This document shows positions 27,152-36,488 of a stretch of 64,000 nt of DNA, piece after piece (positions within the stretch are counted from its first letter, which is position 1; every line of letters begins with the position of its first letter). The stretch is from NCBI GenBank assembly GCA_030584085.1, contig CP129490.1:310001-374000 (forward strand), written 5' to 3'. The notes under the pieces were generated by a model. It was not told the origin of the DNA, searched no databases, and saw only the letters and a list, made by a program, of their open reading frames with translations. The translations under genes and the position numbers were made by a program. The DNA comes from Melioribacteraceae bacterium. Lineage in GTDB: Bacteria > Bacteroidota > Ignavibacteria > Ignavibacteriales > Melioribacteraceae.

Positions 27152-29257
27152 ATGGACAAAGAACAAATTTATTCGATGATCTCAAGGGGCAATACTTCCC
27201 AATTGGAAATGCTTCTTGCAACTGGCGCATTAAATGCCAATGATACAACACCGAGCGGTGAACCGATGATTATTATGTCAGCTTGTATGGGAGATGCAAG
27301 ACTGGATATCACCAGAACATTAGTCGATTACGGGGCTGATTTCAATGTTAAGGTCAGTGACAAAACTTTATTGGACTGGATCAAGCAACCGACTTACAAA
27401 GCTAATTTAGGAACAATTGCATACTTACGATCTTTAGGTGCAATTGAAGAAACTGAAGACGAAGAATTGGAGGAATTAGATTATGATCAAGAATATGTAG
27501 TCTACCGGGAAACAAAACCTTCTTTGTGGGATATGCGAAAAATTACGATTGAAAATGCTCAGCATTTGCTCGAAATCAGAATGAAATTTATTTATGAAGA
27601 CCCCAGCAACAATAAGTACAGCAAACTTATAAAAGAATTTATTTCCGGTTATGATGACTTATGCGGAAGTGCAGTATTAGGAATTGTGTACAAGTTGTCC
27701 CCAGGAATATCTCATTATGAATTTACCGATTGGGCATACAAAAATATTTTTGATAAAGAATTATATCTTTATTCCACTTGGGATTCCAACTACAGGGGCG
27801 AAACTACGCTGGATGGTTTTTTCACCAACTTTAAATTAAACAGCAGAGTTCCTATTAAACAAGAGATCCAAGAAGAAAAAGATAACTCAAAGGTTTTTCA
27901 AAATAATTTATCAAACGCTGATTCTCTTAAAGCTGGAATTGAATCTGCCGAGCTTACAGCTAATAAGAATGATAGTTTGAAAACATCTCCTCAAAATTTT
28001 AATACAGATGAGAGCCCCCAAACAAAAGTGGTAGAAGAAATTTCGAGTGTCTCGAAAAAGGGTTTTAATTTTATTGTAAACTCCTTTAAAACTACAAAGA
28101 CATATCAATACAAGTATAATTCTACAGTAAAAATATTTACGGCTTCAGCATTTAAAAAGTTATTTGTAGCAAAAGTGACTATTGATAATCCTACGCCACA
28201 CCATATTACTTTTTCTTCAAACCAATTCAATATTGAAGATAATTCAAACCAATTGGTTTATCCCAAATTTTGCGGTACCGGAAACTCAGTAATCGAGAGC
28301 GGAATAACACACCTCATTAAAAATACAATTAACAGTGAGAATAATAAAAAGATATGTCAATTTGAGGGTGTTCTCAGCGAATATCTGTCCTTTGTTGAAT
28401 GGCATATTTGGCCTAATCAAAAATATGAAGATTCATTTATTTTTGAAGTGGACGATAACAAGGAATACCTACAACTTAAACTCGAGAATTTTGATCATCC
28501 TGTTGAGAGTCATTTTTTACAAATAACCTTTGAACCGTTATCAACCACATCCCGCTATCTATTCAAAAAAGATGATACCGATATGGAGTTAACTTCTTCA
28601 TCCGGATATATATTTATCACATCAAAAGTGAAGTTAGTTAATAATTCAAATAGGTGGGTAAGAATATCAACTTCAAATTTTGCACTTGTTAACGAATCGG
28701 GAGAAAAAATTGAAGCTGATTTTTACGGTGCCGGCAACTCTGTTGTAAAAGCCGGATCAATCACAACATTTTTTACAAATCAAAATGCTGAAAATGGCAA
28801 TCTTACCCAAAGAATATTCGGTGGATTCGCTTCACAAAACTCCTTTATGGAGTGGCACCTAAGTCCTGGCGAGGGTTTTGAGGAAACCTTTGTTTACTTG
28901 CTTTCAAATTCATTGGCAAAAAATCTAAAATTAGAATTTCGTTATTTGCTTCCGACAGGGGAATACTTCAAATCTTCATCTGCAACTTTTGTGGGGCAGC
29001 AGACGAATGCCGGATGCTTTATCGCTACCGCAGGATTTTCTGCAAATGCAACCGAGGTAAATACTTTACGCAGTTTCCGTGATAACGTTCTTCAAAAATA
29101 CTTCATCGGCAGATTGTTTATAAAATGTTACTATAAAATTTCTCCTTCTATTGCCGAGTGGATAAAAAAATCGGATAAAAGAAAATACTCAACAAGAGTA
29201 TTGCTTAAACCAATAATAAGATATGTCGATAAATCTAATCGGTTCAATAAAATATGA
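27152..29257 (+). CDS. ankyrin-like protein with tandem Ig-like domains and C-terminal CFI-box
   Basis: A 701-residue multidomain protein. Residues ~1-105 are ankyrin-like (LVDYGADFNVKVSDKTLLDW). Residues ~125-245 form an unassigned helical domain, followed by a low-complexity linker to ~300. Two related ~140-residue beta domains follow; both contain a tract of the form 'F-G-(T/A)-GNSV' and 'WH-(I/L)' with an N-terminal strand (KVTIDNPTPHHITFSSNQF; KVKLVNNSNRWVRISTSNF), so they are a tandem duplication. The C-terminus (~622-701) begins GCFIATAGFSANATEV and continues LRSFRDNVL, IGRLFIKCYYKISPSIAEWI, the 'CFI-box' C-terminal domain found on otherwise unrelated bacterial proteins. No signal peptide is seen. 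Function unknown. Confidence 0.75.
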   Translation: MDKEQIYSMISRGNTSQLEMLLATGALNANDTTPSGEPMIIMSACMGDARLDITRTLVDYGADFNVKVSDKTLLDWIKQPTYKANLGTIAYLRSLGAIEETEDEELEELDYDQEYVVYRETKPSLWDMRKITIENAQHLLEIRMKFIYEDPSNNKYSKLIKEFISGYDDLCGSAVLGIVYKLSPGISHYEFTDWAYKNIFDKELYLYSTWDSNYRGETTLDGFFTNFKLNSRVPIKQEIQEEKDNSKVFQNNLSNADSLKAGIESAELTANKNDSLKTSPQNFNTDESPQTKVVEEISSVSKKGFNFIVNSFKTTKTYQYKYNSTVKIFTASAFKKLFVAKVTIDNPTPHHITFSSNQFNIEDNSNQLVYPKFCGTGNSVIESGITHLIKNTINSENNKKICQFEGVLSEYLSFVEWHIWPNQKYEDSFIFEVDDNKEYLQLKLENFDHPVESHFLQITFEPLSTTSRYLFKKDDTDMELTSSSGYIFITSKVKLVNNSNRWVRISTSNFALVNESGEKIEADFYGAGNSVVKAGSITTFFTNQNAENGNLTQRIFGGFASQNSFMEWHLSPGEGFEETFVYLLSNSLAKNLKLEFRYLLPTGEYFKSSSATFVGQQTNAGCFIATAGFSANATEVNTLRSFRDNVLQKYFIGRLFIKCYYKISPSIAEWIKKSDKRKYSTRVLLKPIIRYVDKSNRFNKI

Positions 29258-29380
29258 GGAGAATTCATAACATTTATATTGTTAAGTAATTTAGTCTAAT
29301 GCTGCGGCAATATTTCGGGAGATAAAATCAAATTTCATACTTATCCGGTGCTTTTAGAATAGGTTATGAGGAATTTCTTA

Positions 29381-30451
29381 ATGAGCTTAATTAAAAAAAT
29401 TTTTTTACCCAACACTAAGAAATTAGAAGAAAAACGGGATATAAGCTCTCTTGCCGGCTTGCTTAATTATATCAATTCATCCGATTCGACTGAAAATCAA
29501 TGCGGTAATGAAGCGCTCTTGGCATTGATAAGATTAAACGATAAATCGGCAATTGATGCTATAACAAATGTTTTATATCAACTGACAGATAAAAATAAAA
29601 ATTACGAAACGGCAAGATTAATTGGACAGAAATTGTTGCAGTCTGAATTACCGGAAAACAAGCGCAGCTTGATAGAAGGAATAATTTATCCAAGAAGCAC
29701 TTATGAAACAGTTGATGTTTTAGTTAAAAAATTAGATCCCAAAGTTTCAAGTGATGAAGAAACGCAGACAGAACTTGATAAATATTATAAAGACAGAAAC
29801 AAGCAAATTGAAAAGCAGATGGATTGGGAAGAAAAATATAATATAAAATTATCCTATCAGCTTTATATGCGTGATAAACCTTATGATCCTTATGAGTCTG
29901 CCTGTAATGAAAGAGATAGAGCATTAAAAAGGCTGTCAGAATTGAAAAGTGATATTGCTGTTCCGTATCTCATTGATTTCCTTCGAAATAAATTTTACAA
30001 ACGGACAAACTTACTTGTTGAAGAAAAAGAATATTTGATGGCATTGGATGCGCTTGAAAAAATTGGCGACCCGTCTCTTAAACCAATGGAAGATCTATAC
30101 GAGGAAATGAATGATTTTATATATCAATTTTTCCATCCACATCTGCTTACTTTTCTGCAAACTGTCAAGAAAAATGGAAAAACCTTTTTAGTCGGACGAG
30201 ATCGGGAAATTGAATTAAACGAAGAGTTTCAAGTTGGAGCAATGTTCGGAGAGGATGCATTTCATTTCGCTTCTTTGCTTAAGAAATCAATTGACCGAAT
30301 CTCTCCTCCCCAAATTCTACCTCTGGAAAAAATAATTGTCGGATATTGTAAAAACTGTGGAAGGGAATTAAAAATCAAAAAAGTAAATGTAAAGCCGTTT
30401 ATGAACTTAACCTGCAAATGCGGGTTCCATAATAAAATTGAAACTAAATAA
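29381..30451 (+). CDS. hypothetical helical-repeat protein with C-terminal zinc ribbon
   Basis: About 356 residues. Helical segments at the N-terminus (LAGLLNYINSSDS, ALLALIRLNDKSAIDAITNVL) look like degenerate HEAT/armadillo repeats, and a similar pattern recurs around 190-230 (AVPYLIDFL, LDALEKIGDPSLKPMEDL). The C-terminus has CKNCGRE and CKCGFHNKI, a four-Cys zinc ribbon. The frame also has an ATG at 29366, but GAGGAATTTCTTA places a good ribosome site before the ATG at 29381. It sits between two ankyrin-type genes. Function unknown. Confidence 0.65.
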   Translation: MSLIKKIFLPNTKKLEEKRDISSLAGLLNYINSSDSTENQCGNEALLALIRLNDKSAIDAITNVLYQLTDKNKNYETARLIGQKLLQSELPENKRSLIEGIIYPRSTYETVDVLVKKLDPKVSSDEETQTELDKYYKDRNKQIEKQMDWEEKYNIKLSYQLYMRDKPYDPYESACNERDRALKRLSELKSDIAVPYLIDFLRNKFYKRTNLLVEEKEYLMALDALEKIGDPSLKPMEDLYEEMNDFIYQFFHPHLLTFLQTVKKNGKTFLVGRDREIELNEEFQVGAMFGEDAFHFASLLKKSIDRISPPQILPLEKIIVGYCKNCGRELKIKKVNVKPFMNLTCKCGFHNKIETK

Positions 30452-30480
30452 TAGTGTAAAAATTATTAAGAGAGGAAGTA

Positions 30481-31755
30481 ATGGGATTTTTCAAATCTGT
30501 AGAGGAAAAATTACTAATTCACTGTTTTGAGAAAAATTTAAAAGCCATCGAAAAAATCCTAAAAAGGAATCCGCACCTTAAAGATCTTTTTTTCCCAAAA
30601 TATAGAAATATTGAGGAACTGAAAAAGAACTATCCTAAAAGTGAGAAGACTACTAATTTATTCGGCTATGCGGACTTACGTCGAGAGAGCTTATCCAAAC
30701 AGATAGATCAAGATATTTATACAATCGTACCAGGAAATTACTTGGATATAAGATCAAAAGATTTATTTAAGTTACTAATTTCTATCGGATGCAATCTCAA
30801 TATTCAATATGAAACTCTTCTTGGTCGGCAAACCACACCGTTGATTACAGCAGTAGAAAATCTCGACATAGAATTGGTAATGTTACTATTAAATAAAGGG
30901 GCTGATGTAAATCTAGATATTGATTCTGGTAAATCCCCGTTGCACATTGCACTAGAGTATTCAACTAGTTATAATTTCGAAATAGTAAAAAAATTAATTG
31001 AAGCCGGTGCTGATATTAACGCAAAGACAGAGTTCGGTCAAACGCCGCTCCACAGAGCAGTTGAAATAGGAAAATTAGAAGCAGTAAATCTTTTACTCGA
31101 AAATGGAGCTGGAGTCAACGCAATTGATAATGATAAAAATACCCCCTTATTTTTTACAATGGAAAGCGGAAGTATTGATATAGCAGAAAGGCTTATTAAA
31201 GCAGGGGCAGATTATAGAGGGCTGCAGATAGTTTATGATAATTATTTCAAGGTTATTTACTATCAGCGAAGGATATATAATCAATCTTATCTAGAATATG
31301 TTATGACTAGAATAAAACATTTAGGTATCGTATCCCCACTAATTTTATCTTTTAAATGGGAGCTGATAGAAATACTGTTTCACTTTTTGGGCAAAAAAGA
31401 ACCATTAGAACAAATCGACAGTGATGGAAATACATTATTGACCTTAGCACAAAAAAGTTCAAATAGAACCACAAGCTTTGCACTGGCACTATATTTCTAT
31501 TGGAAATATAGATCAAAAGAATGGTGGAAAAATCAAGCCACCGATAACTTCTTATGCGATTATTGTAATGCATCAGTTTATAAGATGGACACGACTTTTC
31601 TTTATCGCAATAAATTAGCTTGTGAAGAATGCTGCAGTCAGAGATTAATAATACCGCATAAAGCAAAATTTAAAAATGATATCGATTTCTGGGGAAAAGC
31701 TGAAATACCATATGCCATCGATTTCATTAAGAATATCAAAAAAATTGAGTACTGA
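30481..31755 (+). CDS. ankyrin-repeat protein with C-terminal zinc-finger-like motif
   Basis: A 424-residue cytosolic protein. At least four ankyrin repeats occupy ~100-245: TTPLITAVENLDIELVMLLL, KSPLHIALEYSTSYN, QTPLHRAVEIGKLEAVNLLL and NTPLFFTMESGSIDIAERLI. A degenerate fifth follows near DGNTLLTLAQKSS (~320). The C-terminus contains CDYCNAS and CEECCSQ, a probable zinc-binding pair. GAGAGGAAGTA precedes the ATG. The 29-bp gap from the previous gene suggests an operon. Such proteins mediate protein contacts; no catalytic domain is seen. Confidence 0.75.
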   Translation: MGFFKSVEEKLLIHCFEKNLKAIEKILKRNPHLKDLFFPKYRNIEELKKNYPKSEKTTNLFGYADLRRESLSKQIDQDIYTIVPGNYLDIRSKDLFKLLISIGCNLNIQYETLLGRQTTPLITAVENLDIELVMLLLNKGADVNLDIDSGKSPLHIALEYSTSYNFEIVKKLIEAGADINAKTEFGQTPLHRAVEIGKLEAVNLLLENGAGVNAIDNDKNTPLFFTMESGSIDIAERLIKAGADYRGLQIVYDNYFKVIYYQRRIYNQSYLEYVMTRIKHLGIVSPLILSFKWELIEILFHFLGKKEPLEQIDSDGNTLLTLAQKSSNRTTSFALALYFYWKYRSKEWWKNQATDNFLCDYCNASVYKMDTTFLYRNKLACEECCSQRLIIPHKAKFKNDIDFWGKAEIPYAIDFIKNIKKIEY

Positions 31756-31883
31756 ACTCAGAGGGAAAATTAATTTAAGGATCTCATTAGCTGTAAAGCT
31801 TAATGTGATTTCAATAATGAACCCGGCATTATCTAATTGAAATATATTTAAACAACGTAAATAACTTTTAAAAAGAGGTGGTT

Positions 31884-32411
31884 ATGGAAAAATCACTATT
31901 AAAGTTGTATTTGATATTCATGATGTTAATTTTTTCATCATGCAGCAGTATTGATTTTACGACAGTTAAATATGAGCTCACGAAATCTTCACAACCTTTT
32001 TTGGATATCAGAGTTGTCGGTTTTGAAACTGATACACGCGGGAATATTGGAAAAGCTAAAACAACCAACATACTGTATGATATCGAACCTGAAGCAGGTT
32101 ACAACTATGCTTTGATTGAGCTGCAATTTAGCAATCCGGGCTCTTCCGATTCGCAAATACATTTCTCAGAACTCTATTTCCAAAATCAACAAAAAGAAAA
32201 TTTGGAAGCATATTTTTTCTATCCAGAAGATTTAACCGGGGAAAAAGGTAAAGAGGGATACTTCCCGCTGCAGTCGAAAATAGCCTACAGCGAAATCATT
32301 AAACCGGAAGAAAAATTAGTCGAAAAATTTCTGGTTGTTATTCCAGAAAACGAAACTTTAATTAATGTTGAATATGATGATTTAGAACCACGTGTAATTA
32401 CGTTTAAGTGA
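31884..32411 (+). CDS. putative lipoprotein of unknown function
   Basis: A 175-residue protein with signal peptide and lipobox (LIFMMLIFSSC). The mature region is beta-rich: a strand pair YALIELQFSNPGSSDSQIHF and a C-terminal EKFLVVIPENETLINVEYDD. This resembles DUF4352-like immunoglobulin folds, similar in style to the repeats of the 27152 protein. The ATG at 31884 follows AAGAGGTGG; a GTG at 31878 is the alternative. It ends the accessory cluster and is followed by a terminator. Confidence 0.65.
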   Translation: MEKSLLKLYLIFMMLIFSSCSSIDFTTVKYELTKSSQPFLDIRVVGFETDTRGNIGKAKTTNILYDIEPEAGYNYALIELQFSNPGSSDSQIHFSELYFQNQQKENLEAYFFYPEDLTGEKGKEGYFPLQSKIAYSEIIKPEEKLVEKFLVVIPENETLINVEYDDLEPRVITFK

Positions 32412-32427
32412 TTTCTTTTTGCTAGGA

Positions 32428-32460
32428 CCCCAACCACAATTATTCCGGGTTGGGTTTTTA
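32428..32460 (+). terminator. terminator after the accessory cluster
   Basis: CCCAACC / GGTTGGG stem with a 12-base loop and TTTTTA tail. The stem sequence is akin to the larger hairpins at 33493 and 47780. Confidence 0.65.
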
Positions 32461-32501
32461 TTGCACCAAAATTCGTAGTTTTGCATAACACACAATTAGT
32501 T

Positions 32502-33467
32502 ATGCAGATGAATCAAAACTTACTCCAAGATTTGTTATTTATTGTAAATGTTGTACTTCCAGTGTTCCTTCTGGTCTTTGTCGGAATTATACTGCGACTT
32601 TTAAAAATTGTAACCGAAGAGTTTGTAAAAATCACTTCCAATTTTGTTTACAAAGTTTCACTTCCCGCATTAGTATTTTTAAAATTATATGACGTTGATT
32701 TAGAACGAACTATAAATGTTGATATGATGCTTGTAATAGTTTTTGGTACAATCGCAGTATATTACATCGCAAAAATTATCGCAAAGAAAATGTTGTTAAA
32801 GCCTGAGGATGAAGGAGTTTACGTACAGGGTGCGTTTAGAAGTAATTACGCAATTGTAGGATTGGCAATTATACTAAGAATGTTCGGACTCGAAGCGGTT
32901 GCTAAGGCGAGTTTCCTTTTATTATTTGCACTTCCGATTTATAATCTTTACGGAATCATTGCTTTAACACTTCCTCATAATCAAAACGCTAAAGTTGATT
33001 ATAAGTATATCGCAAAGGAAATTTTACTTAACCCTCTCATACTTTCAGTAATTGCGGCAATCCCTTTTTCGGCTTTTAAAATTGGAATCCCGGACTCGTT
33101 GGAAACAACGGGCGGTTATTTAGCAGATATTGCATTGCCTCTTGCTTTAATAAGTATCGGCGGTTCAATGAATCTCCAGTCTATAAAAAAAGCTTCGGGA
33201 CTTGCTTTCGGATCAGCTTCAATTAAAAACATTGTCGCTCCTGTTGTTGCAACGGTTGCTGCGTATTTTCTCGGAATACGTGGCGAGGATATCGGAATAA
33301 TTTTTATCGTGTTCGCGTGTCCTACCGCAATTGTTAGTTTTATAATGGCGGCGGGATTAAAAGGAAATGTAAAATTAGCCGGTAATATTGTTGTCATTTC
33401 AACTTTGGCTTCATTACTTACGATGACATTGGGGTTATTTATACTCAGATTGCTGCAGTTAATATAA
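32502..33467 (+). CDS. AEC family (auxin efflux carrier-like) transporter
   Basis: About 321 residues with ten predicted helices in two halves, as in AEC permeases. Typical segments are VVLPVFLLVFVGIILRLLKI at the N-terminus, FRSNYAIVGLAI, the second-half IALPLALISIGGSMN, and ACPTAIVSFIMAAGL, the conserved C-terminal crossing helix. The start is one of two close ATGs (32502 or 32508) without a clear ribosome site. Substrates of the family include malate and other organic acids; specificity is not predictable here. Confidence 0.85.
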   Translation: MQMNQNLLQDLLFIVNVVLPVFLLVFVGIILRLLKIVTEEFVKITSNFVYKVSLPALVFLKLYDVDLERTINVDMMLVIVFGTIAVYYIAKIIAKKMLLKPEDEGVYVQGAFRSNYAIVGLAIILRMFGLEAVAKASFLLLFALPIYNLYGIIALTLPHNQNAKVDYKYIAKEILLNPLILSVIAAIPFSAFKIGIPDSLETTGGYLADIALPLALISIGGSMNLQSIKKASGLAFGSASIKNIVAPVVATVAAYFLGIRGEDIGIIFIVFACPTAIVSFIMAAGLKGNVKLAGNIVVISTLASLLTMTLGLFILRLLQLI

Positions 33468-33492
33468 ATTTGCTACTTTCTGAGTGGCTTAA

Positions 33493-33528
33493 AGAAGCCG
33501 AACCCCGATTAATCGGGGTTGGGCTTCT
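33493..33528. terminator. large perfect hairpin of a recurring intergenic family
   Basis: AGAAGCC-g-AACCCCGATT directly followed by AATCGGGGTT-g-GGCTTCT: an almost perfect inverted repeat without loop bases. It follows the AEC gene and probably ends its transcript. Its core (AGCCCAA...TTGGGCT) recurs at 47780. Confidence 0.7.
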
Positions 33529-33603
33529 AAATGATTTGTTTCGTGAACTTTTATCGCTGGAATTATTATCTTAAACAAGTATCTCAAATCAATGGGTATA
33601 TAA

Positions 33604-34275
33604 ATGCAGCAAGTCGAACTAAATCATCTTGTTCCTTTTTTTTCGGATGCGGAAAAAATTATAATTGATGATTTCCAAAAAAATGCTGTAGTACAAAGTT
33701 TTAAGAAAGGAACATATCTTTCAATGGAAGGCGATTCTTGCGAATATTTTCCAATTGTAAAATCCGGGCTGATTCGAGTTTTTAAACTCGGTCCTCGGGG
33801 ACAAGAAGTTACTTTGTATAGAATCGAACCCGGGCAAAGTTGTATTCTCACAATCTCTTGCCTGCTCTCAAATCATAAATTTCCGGCTGTTGCTGTTGTT
33901 GAAGAAGATTGTGAAATAGTATTGATCCAAGAGAAAATTTTGAAAGAGTGGATGAATAAATACAAGAAATGGAATGAATATATTTTCGATTATCTCTCCA
34001 AAGTATTGTTCAATGTTCTAAAAATTTTGGAGAATATATCATTTAAAAGAACCGATCTTCGTATTCTGGAATACTTAACTTCTTCAGCTGTGCAATCAAA
34101 TAATATTATTGAAGTTACACATCAAAAAATTGCCCTCGAAATTGGTACTGCAAGGGAGGTAGTAAGCAGATTTCTAAAACAATTGGAAAAACAAAAACTC
34201 ATTAATTTACAACGCGGTAAAATTATCATCCTCGATTTTGCTAAACTTCAAAAAGAACTGACACTTCTGCAATAA
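33604..34275 (+). CDS. Crp/Fnr family transcription regulator
   Basis: A 223-residue regulator. The N-terminal cyclic-nucleotide-binding-like domain contains GTYLSMEGDSCEYFPIVKSGLIRV, and the C-terminal winged helix has HQKIALEIGTAREVVSRFLKQLEKQKLI. Single Cys residues (in SCEYF, SCIL, SCLL, EDCEIV) do not form an Fnr 4Fe-4S pattern. The E-TAREVVSR recognition helix resembles Fnr/Dnr-type redox or NO regulators. It stands 112 bp upstream of an exported cytochrome operon and may control it. Confidence 0.88.
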   Translation: MQQVELNHLVPFFSDAEKIIIDDFQKNAVVQSFKKGTYLSMEGDSCEYFPIVKSGLIRVFKLGPRGQEVTLYRIEPGQSCILTISCLLSNHKFPAVAVVEEDCEIVLIQEKILKEWMNKYKKWNEYIFDYLSKVLFNVLKILENISFKRTDLRILEYLTSSAVQSNNIIEVTHQKIALEIGTAREVVSRFLKQLEKQKLINLQRGKIIILDFAKLQKELTLLQ

Positions 34276-34387
34276 CCAGACAATTAAAATAATACCTCGT
34301 GTGTGATTAAGTCACAGACAATTAATCTTACGTCAACTATTTTCTTGATATCGTATAATTAAATTTTTAATTAGAAGCGGGGGATAG

Positions 34388-36037
34388 ATGAAAAATAAAA
34401 TAATAACATCATTTTTAATTTTTTCCTTTATCGGAGGTGTAGTCCTAATATCTCAATCATTTCGAGTTAATCAAATTCCGAACGGAAGTACAAATACATG
34501 TCTCAATTGTCATAATAGTGAGTTCGGCGGGGATGCCCGTAATAATTTTGGTAAGCTTGTTGAATCCAGATTTCTCTCGACTCCCGGTTCAACAGGAAAT
34601 GTTCAATGGGGTCCTTTACTTGCAAGTTTAGATGCCGATAATGACGGTGTGACTAACGGTCAAGAATTACAAGATCCTTACGGAATATGGACTTCAGGTT
34701 CGCCGAATCCCGGCAGTTTTTCTTTAGTAACTTTACCGGGAAATTCTTCAAGCAATCCTTTGTCTACATTGACAATAAATTTTTCCGGAATGACTCCTCA
34801 CGTTGGACAAACTCTTTATTTACGTGTAATTGATAAACTTAACCGTAAAGAAGTCGGAAGGAGATCAACAACTATATCGGAAAACTTTTCTCTTGATATT
34901 GATGTTATTATTCAAGGCAGAAGTTATACTGTTGATTTCTTTGCGGATCATAACGGTAATGGATTCTACGATATTCCTCCAACTGACCATGCTTGGAGAA
35001 TGGAATTGGATGATGCTCAAGGAAACGATGTACTTGAGTTTTCTCATAATACGGATTTCACCGATATAGAATGGTCATATTTACTTACAGTAAATTTTAT
35101 AGATATGAATCCGCATATCGGACAGCTTTTTGAATTTAGAGTTGAAGATGACCTCACATCGGAAGAAATTGGCAGAACGAGAATTGAGTTTATTCCTTCC
35201 GCTGCATTTACTATAGATATTCCAGGAATTCTTCCGAACAGAGAATATAATCTGGAGTTTTATGCAGACCATAATCAAAACGGTGTATATGATAGCCCGC
35301 CGACAGACCATACGTATGAAATGAAAATTGAAAGCGGAAACGGTGACACACAAATTGATATTCCTCATAATACAAATTTCACAGACATCGGCTGGAAGTA
35401 TCTTTACACGCTGAACTTACTTAGTATGACTCCGCATTTAGGACAAACGCTTGAACTTCGAGTTTATAGAAGTGACAACAATGAAGAGGTCGGACGAACA
35501 AAGGTTTCCTCCATTGCGGGAGAAAATATTTCAGTCTCAATTCCTCAGATAGAAATTGATCATGATTACGTAGTTGATTTTTATGCCGATCATAACGGGA
35601 ACGGAATGTATGATGCCCCGCCAACCGATCATGCATGGAGATTAACGTTTAACAGCTCAACCGGAAATTTTGTGCAAAATTTTTCTCATAATACCAATTT
35701 TACCGATATTGATTGGCCTACTTCAACTTCGGTTGATGATGAAAATATAACAAATAGTTTTGTGCTATCTCAAAATTATCCCAATCCATTTAATCCAAGT
35801 ACAAAAATAACATTTACAATTCCAAACGTAGGGGATGAATATATTCGTCCCCTACAAGCCAAATTAATTGTTTATGATGTTCTGGGTAGGCAGATTAAAA
35901 CACTTGTAAACAACAATCTTGCAAGCGGTGTGTACGAAGTTGAATTTAATGCAGAGGGATTAAGTAGTGGCATTTATTTTTATAAACTAACTGCCGGTCA
36001 ATTTTCCGAAACCAAGAAAATGATATTGACCAAATAA
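34388..36037 (+). CDS. secreted haem-motif protein with three repeats and T9SS sorting tail
   Basis: A 549-residue exported protein. After a signal peptide (SFLIFSFIGGVVLISQS) comes a CLNCH haem-attachment motif and an EF-hand-like calcium loop (DADNDGVTNGQEL). Three ~100-residue beta repeats follow; each begins with L-x(2)-MTPH-like text and ends with 'FYADHN-NG-YD-PPTDH'. The C-terminus is the classical type A type IX secretion signal: SQNYPNPFNPSTKITF, then GRQIKTLV and SGIYFYKLTAG. It should be moved across the outer membrane and anchored or released there. It heads a four-gene operon with a second cytochrome, a YceI-like protein and a DUF5777 protein. Confidence 0.85.
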   Translation: MKNKIITSFLIFSFIGGVVLISQSFRVNQIPNGSTNTCLNCHNSEFGGDARNNFGKLVESRFLSTPGSTGNVQWGPLLASLDADNDGVTNGQELQDPYGIWTSGSPNPGSFSLVTLPGNSSSNPLSTLTINFSGMTPHVGQTLYLRVIDKLNRKEVGRRSTTISENFSLDIDVIIQGRSYTVDFFADHNGNGFYDIPPTDHAWRMELDDAQGNDVLEFSHNTDFTDIEWSYLLTVNFIDMNPHIGQLFEFRVEDDLTSEEIGRTRIEFIPSAAFTIDIPGILPNREYNLEFYADHNQNGVYDSPPTDHTYEMKIESGNGDTQIDIPHNTNFTDIGWKYLYTLNLLSMTPHLGQTLELRVYRSDNNEEVGRTKVSSIAGENISVSIPQIEIDHDYVVDFYADHNGNGMYDAPPTDHAWRLTFNSSTGNFVQNFSHNTNFTDIDWPTSTSVDDENITNSFVLSQNYPNPFNPSTKITFTIPNVGDEYIRPLQAKLIVYDVLGRQIKTLVNNNLASGVYEVEFNAEGLSSGIYFYKLTAGQFSETKKMILTK

Positions 36038-36054
36038 GTCGATTGAGGATATAC

Positions 36055-36480
36055 ATGAAAAAAATCTTAAACATAATTCTCTTGATTTATGTCATATTAG
36101 TATTTAACGGCTGCGCAGATCAAATTGTATCAGAGTGCGAAGAATGTAATCCATTACCAGGTGAAGTTAAGCTCAACACTTTTTCGGGGATTCAGACCAA
36201 ACTATTTAATACTACATGTGCATTATCCGGCTGTCACGGTGAAAATGCAACACAAGCAAATTTAATGTTAGTTGAAGGTGTTTCGTATTCGAATTTAGTT
36301 GAACAGCAATCATTTCTGTATCCGCAATTCTCAAGGGTGAAAGCCGGTGAAAGTGAAAACAGTCTTTTGATTAAAATGTTGAGAGGCGAAACGGGTATTA
36401 TGCCTCCGACCGGAAAGCTTGATGATTCTATTATTGATTCGGTTGCAATGTGGATTGACGATGGTGCTCTAAATAATTAG
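36055..36480 (+). CDS. exported cytochrome c-like lipoprotein with CX4CH haem motif
   Basis: A 141-residue lipoprotein (lipobox LVFNGC). The mature part has a haem site spelt CALSGCHGENA, i.e. C-x4-C-H rather than C-x2-C-H, as in several Bacteroidota and Planctomycete 'SGCHG' cytochromes. Further on are LIKMLRGETGIMPPTGKLDD, a probable Met axial ligand region, and WIDDGAL, the cytochrome-c-type C-terminal helix. The ATG at 36055 is preferred over the upstream TTG. It probably transfers electrons to or from the 34388 protein. Confidence 0.8.
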   Translation: MKKILNIILLIYVILVFNGCADQIVSECEECNPLPGEVKLNTFSGIQTKLFNTTCALSGCHGENATQANLMLVEGVSYSNLVEQQSFLYPQFSRVKAGESENSLLIKMLRGETGIMPPTGKLDDSIIDSVAMWIDDGALNN

Positions 36481-36488
36481 GGGGAACT

